NCBI GenBank assembly: GCA_963691655.1
Contig: OY829326.1
Coordinates: 109,713,388-109,777,387, forward strand
DNA: 64,000 nucleotides
Direction of reading: 5' to 3'
DNA from: Toxonevra muliebris
Taxonomy: Eukaryota > Arthropoda > Insecta > Diptera > Pallopteridae
The notes under the pieces are model-generated. The model did no database searches. It was not told the DNA's origin and saw nothing but the letters and a program-made list of their open reading frames with translations. The position numbers and the translations under genes are program-made. The first letter of the stretch is position 1. Every line of letters begins with the position of its first letter. Below, piece after piece: positions 24,678 to 35,186 of the stretch.

Positions 24678-25964
24678 CAGGGTGACAATTGTAAAGTGAC
24701 GCAAGTTTAATACTCTGCAGCAAGCTTTGCCATTTACCGTTACTTTAATTTAAAAAGCAAATTCATTCATCATTGGCTTTGCTTTTAATTTCATTTGAAT
24801 TTTTGTTATTACATTTTGAAATTTCCATAAAAATGGACAAGGAAAATATTCGTCGTGAAATTATGAAATTTCATTTGGCAAATTATAGTAGCCGTCAAAT
24901 TGCAAAGGCTTTAAATTTGTCAAGTCGTACGGTAGACCGAGCTATTATTCGATATAATGAAACTGGGGGTTTTGGAGATAGAGATCGGGAAAAATTTTCA
25001 ACAGTTGCCACTACTGGTTTAACAGAAAAAATTCGTAAACGAATCAAGCGAAATCCAAGGCGCTCAATGAGAAAAATCGCTAAGGAAGTGGGAGTAAACC
25101 GTGAAACAGTGCGAATCATTGCAAAATCAAAGCTTAATCTTAAGCCGTACAAGCTCTGAAAAGCTCAAGATCTGACACAAAAAAAGAAAGATTTGCGACT
25201 GCAAAGATGCAAGGCGTTGCTACGCTCCTCCGTGTTAAAAAATGTTGATAATATCTTGTTTACAGATGAAAAAATTTTCACGGTTGAACAACATTTCAAT
25301 GCGCAAAATGACCGAATGTGGCTAACATCATCATCGCAACAAAATAGGACTGTTGGCCGAGTTCAAAAGCCAGCTTCCGTTATGGTATGGGCTGGAGTTT
25401 CCGCTAATGCCAGACCCCTCTAATATTCGTTGAAGAGGGTGTTAAAATTGACCAGGTTGTTTATCGGAGCATTTTAAATGAACATGTTCTTCCCTGGGCC
25501 CAAGATACATTTGGAAATGAAAACTGGACTATCCAGCAATATTCTGCACCTTCCCACATGGCAAAATTAACGCAAACATGGATAAAAGACAATTTTTCTG
25601 GATTCATAACATCTCAAGAATGACCACCATACTCCCCAGACTTGAATCCAATGGACTACTCTATTTGGAGCATTTTAGAGAGTAAGGCTTGTGCATCTCA
25701 ACACCACAGTCTGGAGTCGCTGACAAATTCATTAGAGAAAGCCTGGACTGAAATTGATCAGGAAGCCCTGCGGCGAACAGTTCTACTATTTCCGGATCGA
25801 TTGAAGACATGTGTCCAGGCTAAAGGAGGTTATATTGAATGAGGTGGGGTTCAAATGAATGCTTATATATTTAGCAAAGTTAACACTTAATTGTACTTAA
25901 TGGAAGTACGTCCTTTTGAAAATAACTGCTGAAATGTGTGCGTCACTTTACGATTGTCACCCTG
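24678..25964 (+). mobile_element. maT (DD37D Tc1/mariner) element, near full length
   Basis: 1,287 bp with the same 26-bp ends as the 880-bp copy (CAGGGTGACAATTGTAAAGT at the left) and TA flanks at 24676-24677 and 25965-25966. The insertion site lies inside the LINE reverse transcriptase directly after its YAD-G-IQL box: left and right flanks join to AYADGIQLYISCDPEL on the minus strand. Confidence 0.92.
24833..25842 (+). pseudogene. maT transposase, inactivated
   Basis: The intact ancestor would be about 335 codons, from MDKENIRREIMKF to VQAKGGYIE. Defects seen: CGA to TGA at 25157-25159 (the shorter copy keeps Arg here), an apparent 2-base TA insertion near 25421, and TGG to TGA at 25621. 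The first catalytic Asp survives in FTDEKIF; the second is Tyr (IQQYSAPSH, where relatives have QQD.APSH); the third survives in SPDLNPMDYSIW. Counting across the repaired frame, 37 residues separate the second and third catalytic positions, which defines the DD37D or maT clade. DNA-binding helices are as in the 880-bp copy. Both the Tyr change and the stops make the protein dead. Confidence 0.9.
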
Positions 25965-26252
25965 TACAACTGAATACCATCAGCATAAGCATGAACTGTA
26001 GAATGCTTGCATACATTTAAGATATCATTGATAAATATTGAAAATAGTAACGGCCCCAAAAAAGATCCTTATGGTAAACCAGCGGAGGGGTGGAGAAAAT
26101 GATGAAAGGTCGTCTCCAACTCCTACTTGCTTAAACCTATCAGTAAGAGAATTAGCAGTTAGATTAATAGCATCATGGCTGAAATTAAAATAGTGCTTCA
26201 ACTTGAGGCAAAGGCAAAGAAGGACCAACTTATTTTGATCAAGCGGAACAGG

Positions 26253-26615
26253 CAGGCCCGACGAGAGGGGGGTGAGTCGGGAGGGATTCCCACCGGGCTT
26301 GAAGTTTAAGAGGGGGCCCGCATTTCAATCCAAATCCAGAAAAACTTTAACGATCGTCTTGATAAGAAAAACTTTTAATGTAATTAAAGTAAAATGGAAA
26401 CTTATTATACAGATATTCATACTTAAAGTACAGAATAAATTTTGTTTTTTGATATTTGTCTTTGTATTTTTATATATTACGAATTCTGAAATACATTCCT
26501 TAGTGAGCAGTACGAAGATATTTATTGTATCATTTGTGGTGGCAAAAGATAACGGCGGGAAGGAGGGGGGCAGAGGTTATCACCACTGGTCCCGAATTTT
26601 CTCTCGACGGCCCTG
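26253..26615. mobile_element. 363-bp hAT-type MITE
   Basis: Ends CAGGCCCGACGAGAG (left) and CAGGGCCGTCGAGAG (right, reverse complement), 13 of 15 identical, flanked by a perfect 8-bp duplication GGAACAGG (26245-26252 and 26616-26623). Terminal CAG and 8-bp duplication place it in the hAT superfamily. The ends are GC-rich with G or C runs; the middle is AT-rich. No transposase. A 129-codon frame across it is chance. It split the minus-strand LINE between its fingers and palm segments. Confidence 0.88.
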
Positions 26616-27279
26616 GGAACAGGATAGCAGTGGTGCAGCTATGTCCAGCACGAGACCCTGACTGAAGACATGAAAGAAGTTTATTGCTGTGTACATAAGC
26701 AGTAATTTCATCAGCAATAAGGTGCTCAGAAACTTTACCCAAAGCTGGTAATAAGCTAATAGGTCTAAAGTCCTTGAATTCACTAGCAATAGCGTTCTTG
26801 GCAATTCACAAAAAATTCTCAAAAATCTACTTTGGAAAATACTATTGGATTGGTAGCAGTTGCTAGGGGAGATGAAAAAATTGTTTAGCACTTCAGAACG
26901 AAGAGTACAGGGCTTGCTTTATATCTCGAGCTAGAAATGTTCGATCGTTCTTGATACCAAATGATAGATTTTGCAATGGCAAACATAACTAATCGGATAT
27001 TTAACTGGTTAGCCGATTCAAAAGATTTAAACGAAAATAATCCTGATTTAGAAAAGATAGTTAAATTTTACATCTGATTTTTTGGCAACGAAAAAATAAT
27101 GAAAAACACTAAAAAAAATGTCTGATTTCTCTTCACGATGACCAAAAAATTACAAACTTATGGGCGATTGACAATAAATCCAAATCCCATATTTTCTGAA
27201 TATGTTAATTTTTCGCCAATTTATTGAGTTTAACAGCTTGCAAAACACTCTCTACATTTTTTTATAGTATCCCTCTGCT

Positions 27280-29408
27280 TTGTGAGTGATCTTGAGCTAT
27301 CAATGGAAAAAGCGGAGTGATCATCATTATGGAAGAAGAAAGTGGCTAGAACGGAAGAACGTCATAGTGGACAAAGACAACATTAAATACGTGTCTCTTG
27401 TGAAGAAAAAATATAATTCTTCTAACGTCAAGAAAGCGTTTTTGGTGGTCCGTTCAAAAAAAAAATTGCTCAAAAGCACAGATTTTGCAACTTATTTAAC
27501 ACTTGTTGAAAACAAGGTCGATTTCTTTTTCCATGGTAACAGAATCAGCTGAAAAATTTGATATATATTTAAAAAAAAACTCCGATCCGATGCGGATCAT
27601 CATCATCAGTAAAACATTCACCAGTATGCCCTCATCAATGGTCGATGCAAACTATTATACAAATTTTAGTTCTGCTTCAAATACTGATGACAGTTTTAAT
27701 TTTGCGTGTGTGGATCAGTGTAGTGTCCTAGAAAGTTTCTTGCATGTCAAATCTAACGCTGTTGGTTATGATTGCATTCACCCTACATTCCTGAAAGCGC
27801 TACTTCCTGTACTCCTTCCTTATATTACTCATACCTTTAACACTATCTTGACCACTTCTATGTTTCGTAAATGCTGGAAAACAGCAAAAATTATACCAGT
27901 ACCAAAATCTATTAACGAGTTTAGGCCTATTGCGATCCTTCCGTTCATGTCCAAAGCTTTTGAAACTATATTACTTGAACAAATTAGTTTACACATTTCT
28001 GACAAAAACTTATTGACAGACAAATCTGTTTTCGTCCTAAGCTTGGTTGTGTTACTGCACTAATCGACGTAATTGAGGTCATTCGTGTCGAACTTGACAA
28101 CAACAGCGCTACTCTCTTGACACTTCTGGACTTCTCTAAAGCATTCGATACTGTCGACCACACTATTCTCCACTTAAAGCTGATCAATATTTATAATTTC
28201 TCAACGACGGCAGCCAAACTGATATTATCCTATCTCCAGGGTAGGATGCAGGCAGTGTGTGTTGGTAACATTTGGTCTAAATTTCTTGCTGTAACCAGAG
28301 GTGTGCCTCAGGGTTCAACTCTATCACCTCTTTTATTTTCACTTTACATTAATGACCTACCAAATGTTCTCGTGCATTCTAATTTCCATCTGTATGCTGA
28401 TGATATACAGCTATATATAAGTGACAAGTTCGCCACACTTGATCAGTGTGTTGCATGCCTTAATGACAATCTAAAACGCATTAATGACTGGGCTTCAATA
28501 AACGGTCTTTGTCTCCACCCATCCAAACCAAAGTGTTTAGTAATCTCTAAAAATAATTTTGACACCTCAAAAATTCCCAAGGTTAAGTTGAATGGGTTAG
28601 ACATCGTCTTTGTCGAAAGCGCTAAAAACCTCGGAATAGTATTTAACAGGTCCCTAACATGGAACAACCATATTGTAACTACTGTTGGTGAGTGTACGGC
28701 ATGCTACGTGCCTTATGGGCTATGCAATTTTTTATCCCTCCCCGAGTCAGACTGCTAATTGCCAAACCCTACCTCTTCCCTACACTTCTCTACGGATGTG
28801 AAATATACGCGAATTGTGATTCTGCCTGCAAGTTAAAGCTTCGACTCCTGTTTAACAATATTGCCAGGTATGTCTATGGTCTTAAACGATTTGACCATGT
28901 TTCACACTTTGCCGTTTATATTTTTAATCTCAAGTTCGAGCATTTATGAAACTTTCGTACATTAATCTTCCTACATAAAATCATTACCACTCAAGAGCCG
29001 TCATACCTATTCTATCGACTAATATTTCCGCATTTTAATAGGACCCATCAGTTAACCCCCATAAAACATGTGACGTTAACTGCTGAACGCCAATTCTTTA
29101 TATACTCGATTCGTCTCTGGGACTCTATCCCCATCACTCTTAGACTGATAACTAATGCAACACATTTCAAAAAGGAGTTGTTATTGTACTTTGATACCGA
29201 CAATAACACTTCTTAAATTATTATTATTTTGTTATGTTCTTTTGGTATTCTTTTGTTATTATTCTGATGTTCATTTAGGTTTAGTTTAATTTAATTGTAC
29301 AATTTATTGTGAAAATTCAACATAAGTATGACTAGTGCTATCTAATAAGACAAGATCTTAATGTACTAGGTTTAATAATAATAAATAAATGAATAAATAA
29401 ATAAATAT
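27280..29408 (+). mobile_element. Plus-strand LINE, reverse transcriptase to 3' tail, inactivated
   Basis: From about 27640 the plus strand reads RT in order: VGYDCIHPTFLKALLP, INEFRPIAILPFMSKAFE (28.0 kb), a frame change near 28030, LLDFSKAFDTVDHTIL with the first catalytic Asp, TRGVPQGSTLSPLLFSLYIN, LYADDIQLYIS with the intact YADD box, SAKNLGIVFNRSLTWNNHI, a frame change near 28690, YGMLRALWAMQFF, RLLFNNIARYVYGLKRFDHV, another change near 28950, and a C terminus ending at a TAA at 29214-29216. The 3' untranslated part ends in TAA/AATAAATA repeats at 29374-29407, typical of LINE tails without long poly(A). ORF1 and endonuclease are absent: the copy is 5' truncated. Upstream of 27560 the sequence is lysine-rich and only doubtfully part of the linker. 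CR1/jockey-like by motifs; clade not certain. Confidence 0.85.
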
Positions 29409-31300
29409 TGTTTTTTACTATATCCAAAAATTTAAATTTCCCAAGTGGTCTCACAATTTTTGACGTTGTGAGAAAAATGAACACTAAATATTGAAACATA
29501 ATCTGCTAAGTAGTTTGAAGTCTCAAAAATATTTAAGAAATATTTATTTGTATATTAACAGGGTGCGATTGAAAAAATCTGCATTATTAACTTAATAAAA
29601 ATAATAATCGTTCAACATGTTAAAGAAAATGCTCCCCATTAACATCTTTTTCAAAAATTTATTAAAAAAATATTACGGTCATCATGAGGGGTCTTGAAGC
29701 CAAAACTTTCTAAGATTTAGTTAAAGGACATTTGCAATCTTTTCACTGGCGCCATAAAAATCGTAAAAATCGATTCTTTTCTCTTACAAGATTTTCCTTA
29801 TTCCAATATTATTTTAGCTTTATTATCGTAAATACACTTCCTTCTTTGTTTTTCTGACTTTACTTGTTTCCACAAAGCATTCAAAATTTTATTACTATTT
29901 CCCATTGAAATTTCCCACCTAACAAGGATAACGAATTCATGCTTAAACAACTTGTTCATATGATCCAATAAAATCTGTCAAAATACACTTAAAAGTCATA
30001 AAATCGATGGGAAAATATTTACACTTTACTTAAATTTAAAAAACACACACACATATGTTCACACAAAAACTCACACACAGAGCACATAAAAAAATACAAG
30101 AGAAAACAATTGAAATAATATAATAAAAACATAATCCTTAGATGACAATTCACAGTTATAGAGTATAAGTATTTAGTAAAAGAATTTATGAAAAACAGAA
30201 AGCAAGAAATAAGAAAAAGGACAAATGAATAAAAACCCAGACAGACCAAGAGACTGGAAGAAGGAAAAAAGGATCAGCAACATGACCATGCGAATTCTAT
30301 AAAAGAAAATGAAGACATTATAATGAGTGAATTATTGCCTTAGTGTGAGCACTCACACACTAACAAGGATTATTATTAATATATGCGTATGAGTGTGTGC
30401 GCTTGAGTGTGGATACGTGAAATAAGGCAGACATATTCTAGCCAACATTAAAGCAATCACTACAAATGTAAGTATGAAATGAAATTGTGCATTTGATGAT
30501 TACTTAGCATCATCCTTCTGGTCATTTGAAGGCAATATCGATGGTTATCTATATTTGTGTGGATGTGTGTTTGTGTGTGTTTACGTTAGGCGGCATGCTA
30601 TTTATAAGATGAAAGTGTTTTTCTTTGTTTGTTTGTTTCGTTCACTGTTCATGTTCAATTCATGTATTTGTAAATATGTGGGAAAAAAAACCAAGTGACA
30701 ATGTTTCTTGCTGTTGGCCTCCTTAATATCGATCAGGGTGGTAGTAAAATTATTATTTCTATTTTATTGTCTTTTATTTTTTTCGTCTTCTGGAGAATTT
30801 TTCGGCTCATAAGTGGATTTGATTTTTGCGTTTGTGTGTGTGTTTTTTTGGTTTTATCTGAGAGCATTCCATGGGAAAGCAATAGAAAATAGTTTTGTTT
30901 TGTTGTTTTTGGAAAAAATTTGAGTTTTATTAATTGAGGGATGTTTACTTGGATAAGCAGCAGCAATGAATTTTTATTCACTTTTTTTTATTGAATTTTT
31001 TTTTTTGATATAAATTTGAGACGTGATGAAAATTTTAAATATTTATGTGTACAAAATCGTATAGTCTAAATAAATTATGTAAGTGTAATAAAAAATTATA
31101 ATATATGTATGAAATATGCGTATATTGGAGGGTCCAGGGTGGAGATTTCAGCAAAAAATCCGAAGGCTTATCGACAAGTGAAACGCAATTCCTAGACACA
31201 CAAAAAGCACAACAATGTTGGATAAAAATGCAATTCAATTTAAAAATTTTAAACCTATTCTTCACTGATGTTTAGCGAGCTCAGCAGCTCTAACAATTTT
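29409..31300. other. AT-rich non-coding DNA
   Basis: No supported gene. Contains CA/GT-rich stretches at 30041-30090 and 30553-30580 and poly(T) runs near 30775 and 30995. Open frames of 60-80 codons on both strands are low-complexity. Confidence 0.5.
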
Positions 31301-33480
31301 TCTCCAAGACTTTAATTAACTGATATTGAGAATCTCTAGTTTGATTGGTGGGTAAAGAGGATGATGTTCACTGCAACCCTAAAGGTCTATCGTATCCGTG
31401 ATAGTAGTTTGGTTACCAACTATCAGACAAGCCATTCTTTTTGAAGAATCTTAGTAGTTGATGTGCCTTCAAAATTACAATGCGCAGTGTAACGATCCCA
31501 TATTAACCGCGGCCAAAAATAGTAAACGTTGTTTAATATTAATAATATTTAGCAGTCAAGATAGTCTAATTAAAGCAAAGTTGTGTGCCAAAAATGGCAC
31601 TAATTGAATTAATACCACGCCCACCTCCCATATAAATCAAACACTTAAATAACTTTTTATATATCTGTTACATAATGACGAAATTTGGTGTGCAGATTCA
31701 TCTTTGTTCAATGAAGAAAAAATTGGTGTGCTGCCACGCCTACTTAAGAAAATTGCTAAAATGTCAGAAGCTCCATAAGAATGAAACAGAACATGTTAAT
31801 TTATAAATCAGTTTTCCTATCCTTCAATATAATAAAGCTGCCACATGCCACTTAAAAATCTCCCAAAATTCGGAGTATGGAACATAGATGGAGTATTCTT
31901 GGTTTCACAAAAAATGTGCTGCTTTTTCTTCTAAACAACTTTTCTATAGACACTAAAAACGATAAAACATATATTAAAAATACCATTTTCATGATTTCAT
32001 GTACCGTTATATCAAGAATCTGAAGTAATGGAGCAAAATGGTTTTCAGATTGAAGCTCAGCGGCCCCAAATTACTCTATACTACATGTCAAATCACCAGT
32101 CCGATGGTAAAAACTCAATTTTGTGGCAGAGTGCTATAAAGAAAGTGCAAGACAATTTTTCGCTCAGACGCTGTCAATAGCATTCGATATTCAATACTTA
32201 ATACTGCTCTCCAGACAAAATTTAATCTAAAAGGTAATCTTGTATATTTTATTTTTGTGATTTGCTCTAATAACATGAGAAGAGAAACCATCAGATCACG
32301 ATTTAATGCTTCAGGGGAAGTTTTTCTTGTAAAATTTAATCAAAATTTTCTTATATCGTTGTAGCGCGATTCTAAGGCTTCCTCAGATAGAGCTCCAATT
32401 GGCAAACTGAAGTGCTCGATTATGTCGGTGCCATGAACAAGAACCTTGTGGACTGTTATTGGCATATTATTGGTTTAATTTTTATTATTGGTTTCAGGGA
32501 AAAATGTAAAAAACTTTTAAAATCGCAGCTCTCCGCAGACAACCTTTCTTGAATTAGTGAAAACATCCTTGTGGCGTTATTATATGTTAAAATTGGAAAT
32601 ATATTTTGATATTTATTTTTTTAAATCTCTTTTAAAATCATCGAAATCACTATGTTTTGATGTGAAAAAATACTTTTTTTTTCAAATAACGGTAAAAATC
32701 ACATGGTTAAACATAGAACCAAAAAAATAGTGTTACCATATTGAACAGATTTTATGTTTTTCCTTCATATGCATTTTGCCTACATTTATTTGTTAATAAG
32801 TAATTAGTAATAAAAGATATGACCTTTTCCACGCAAAGTAAACGTTTTCATTAAAGTTCGGCTTTGTGGTTGTGGTTGCCGTGTGCCTGAAAGAAAATTT
32901 AGTTACTTTTTATTAATAATATTATCTCTTACATACTTATCATTAAAATTTTTAAAAATCTCCAACATGACTTTTTCTAATTTTGGGCAGCCTCGTTACA
33001 CTGTGCGATGCCCTTACGTTCGGGAAGGCTGGATGAATCAAAAGATATTGTTCTGATTTATGCCTAAGTTATTCATGTGCTCAGTCAGTTTACAGTGCGT
33101 TGAAAGGAAACCGATGACCATTTTTTGTTGGTTTATGCTAATCTGAAGACAAATTTCCGCTCTTTAATAGCTTTGATTTTCTAAACTTAAGCTGGTATGC
33201 CCAGTAGGCATGTCCTAATGTTCTCTTCCTTAACTTTTAAAGTGCCCGTTATGGTTTGTTTTCCTATACCTATTGTTTGTCTTGCCTAATGCATTCAAGA
33301 GCTCTATGCATGCTTGTTTCGAGCATATCTCAAACGAATCTAGTGCTTGACTATCCAAATATTTGACTATGCTTTGGCTTTTACATCGCACAAATCCATA
33401 TGGCAAGAATCTCTGCTTGAAAAATACTTGTACTTTGACTCCGAGTATCTGTTTTTGTACCATACATTCGTGCACCCGCT
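31300..33480 (-). pseudogene. RNase H-bearing LINE 3' relic, split by a 1.5-kb insertion
   Basis: On the minus strand 33475-33270 reads frame-broken RNase H sequence: FKQRFLPYGFVRCKSQ, VKYLDSQALDSFEICSKQ and IELLNALGKTNN, matching VFQAEI-A, I--DSQAA--ALDS and ELLN-LG-TN in I/R1-type LINEs. The strand continues with VIGFLSTHCKLTEHMNNLGI (compare the GH--L--H---LG block) near 33060-33120, reaches the insertion at 31485-33003, and resumes with weakly coding sequence down to about 31300. Dead by many shifts. The 3' end is not defined. Confidence 0.55.
31485..33003. mobile_element. 1.5-kb insertion with short inverted ends and 4-bp duplication, unclassified
   Basis: Ends CAGTGTAACGATCCC (left) and CAGTGTAACGAGGCT (right, reverse complement), identical for 11 bases, with a further shared GCC(A/C)AAAAT(A/T)AG-like block just inside. 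TGCG occurs immediately outside both ends (31481-31484 and 33004-33007), a possible 4-bp target duplication. The interior has a CCACGCCCACCTCCCATATA-like stretch near 31615 and GTGCTGCCACGCCTACTT near 31727, which looks like repeated module sequence. I see no transposase. Superfamily cannot be set from these ends alone; a 4-bp duplication would fit Chapaev-type elements. Confidence 0.5.
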
Positions 33481-33482
33481 AC

Positions 33483-34400
33483 TTAGGTTAGGTTAAGTGG
33501 TTTTCCATGAGGGCACACCTAGGCCAAATAGGGCTCGTTGTATTACCACATGGGTTTTCCATCCACCCGCTTTAGAATAAGAACCAACATTAGTCGAACC
33601 AATTGACCTAGGGTATTTTTCCTGCCAGAGCTGTGCAGAAGCATAGGTAGTGAGAAATGAGTTCCTTATACTTTTCATCTTTACAATTTCTGCAATAGTC
33701 GTTTAAGATGTGTCAAACCTGAAGGCGTGTACGCCTATAATATTTTGTACAGTTATTACTGCCATAGCTTTGTACATCTGTCTCTTGCCTCCTGGGGCTA
33801 TAATCTGGACATACCTCCTTGATGATTTTGCATGTGTGTTCAGTCAGCCATCTCACCATCAGCTGGCTCAAGACCTCTGTTTGAACACTAAGCTCTCAAA
33901 TTGCTAGTGCCCGCAGGCATGATGCGGTTGGCCCCGGGTAGTTTTTAAATTCTTGAAGAGACATTTTTATACCTAATCTAGCTAATTCATCAGCTTTGTT
34001 TTTATCATGTATATCTCTGTAGCACGTTACCCACACAAGGTATACGTTTAGTATCAGTACGTTGAGCAAACGCCGACTATCAAAAGACACCTTGGAGACC
34101 AATGCTACACTAGCTAGGGATTTGAAAGCAAGGTGGCTGTCGCAAATAAAGTATCATGAACTGATTACATTTCAGCCTCATTTCAGATCTCAGCTTGAAA
34201 GACGTTGCAATAGTAAAGCAGTCCCAAATATTTCGCATGTTCCACTAACCTTAGAGCGACTTCCTTAAGAGTTGGAGTATTAAAAGCGGGGACTCTCTGC
34301 TTATTAGTAGATAGGACCAAGCCGCATTTGCTGCACTATTTGGTTGCTTTATCTGTTCTCAAGCCGTCAGTGTACTACTTTAGTGTGTGTTCTTTGTGAG
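33483..34400 (-). mobile_element. RNase H-bearing LINE 3' fragment with TTAGG-like tail
   Basis: Minus strand, right to left: 34387 onward YTDGLRTD (RNase H first Asp), linker-like LVLSTNKQRVPAFNTPTLKE, CNVFQAEI, then 34030-33900 VYLVWV..YRDIHDKNKADELARLG with the late RNase H block. The element ends at 33483-33496 with plus-strand TTAGGTTAGGTTAA, the same kind of tail as the copy at 5692. The order of pieces around 34200-34330 is scrambled relative to expectation (an RT-like KYLGL piece sits between RNase H pieces), suggesting either recombination of two copies or my misreading of short matches. Dead by frameshift. Confidence 0.65.
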
Positions 34401-34456
34401 AGGTGTGTAACATCTTGATGTCCCATTGCTAAATATAAGTTTAATGAGTTCCTCGT

Positions 34457-35182
34457 CACGCTGGACTTGAAACAAATTATTATGAGAAAAAAATACCGAC
34501 AAAATCTGTGAACGGGGGGTTGTTCTTGAAGACTTCGTGGCCATTTTCCAATATTTTTGGAAATCCGAGCTGATGCCCACTTCGAGAAAACGCATTTTTA
34601 GTCAATTCCCCATTAATATATAGAAGAAATTTAATATATAGAAGAAAGATAATCTAAAAATACACGGATTTATTCCTAAATGATATAATATTTGAATTTT
34701 AATAAAATATATTTACAATAATTATGTCTTAAACAGAATTCAGTAACACATTTTTTCAATTGCTCTACATAAGAAGGATCTTCGATCATATTTCTTTTAT
34801 TAAATTTTAGAAATTTTCAGTAAATAGGTTCTTCCGCTTGTTTAGATATCATTTCCGAATCCTTTCCTTTCCAAATCCGGCAACGCTTGCCAGAAACACT
34901 TTTAAGAAGCAGATAAATTCAATGACGTTGATATTCAGTGATTGAGTCTAAAAGTTCCGATTAGTCGTTCTCATTTCAGCATTCACGGCCATTAATTTTG
35001 TTGTAAAACGTTGTTTTGAAACTAATCGCATCAGTATGGAAATTCTTACCGATCTTATAAATAATTTTAAAAAATGTGCATGGGCACTGGTATATTATAA
35101 CATTACATTACATTATCACAACCCCATTCACAGATTTTGTCGGTATTTTTTTCTCATAATAATTTGTTTCAAGCCCAGTGTG
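34457..35182. mobile_element. 726-bp element with ~60-bp terminal inverted repeats and TCGT duplication
   Basis: The left end begins CACGCTGGACTTGAAACAAA and the right end (reverse complement) CACACTGGGCTTGAAACAAA; similarity runs about 60 bases, through AATACCGACAAAATCTGTGA. TCGT lies directly outside both ends (34453-34456 and 35183-35186). A CAC start and a 4-bp duplication fit the Chapaev branch of the CMC superfamily; this is inference. Inside, the minus strand at about 34925-34745 has a partly open coding-like stretch (KSVSGKRCRIWKGKDSEMIS then MIEDPSYVEQLKKCVTEF) that may be a transposase remnant I cannot place. Confidence 0.7.
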
Positions 35183-35186
35183 TCGT

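Larger units (their letters stand above)
23900..26960 (-). mobile_element. Minus-strand LINE (non-LTR retrotransposon) with two nested insertions
   Basis: Reading leftward on the minus strand: 26860-26620 gives FKDFRPISLLPALGKVSEHL and, later, GHSCTTAI (RT fingers); then a hAT MITE (26253-26615); 26240-25970 gives LKLKHYFNFSHDAIN, then in other frames GLP.GSFLGPLLFSIFINDI and HAYADGIQL (RT active-site box, second Asp replaced by Gly); then a maT element (24678-25964); 24675-24050 continues with YISCDPELIKDMVRKLNYDL, FNNSARYVFGLRCYDHISDK, DRAMHFKTPTYLYDKLKF and a broken C terminus RLWNALPVHIK. The C-terminal order matches the plus-strand LINE at 27.3-29.4 kb, so both are one family or close relatives. 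Stops, shifts and the insertions make it dead. The region of the first catalytic Asp (FSKAFD) appears deleted near 26235. Confidence 0.8.

Noticed and set aside
26272..26661. 129-codon plus-strand frame
   Set aside because: Runs across the hAT MITE and its borders; no domain and no relation to the LINE frame.
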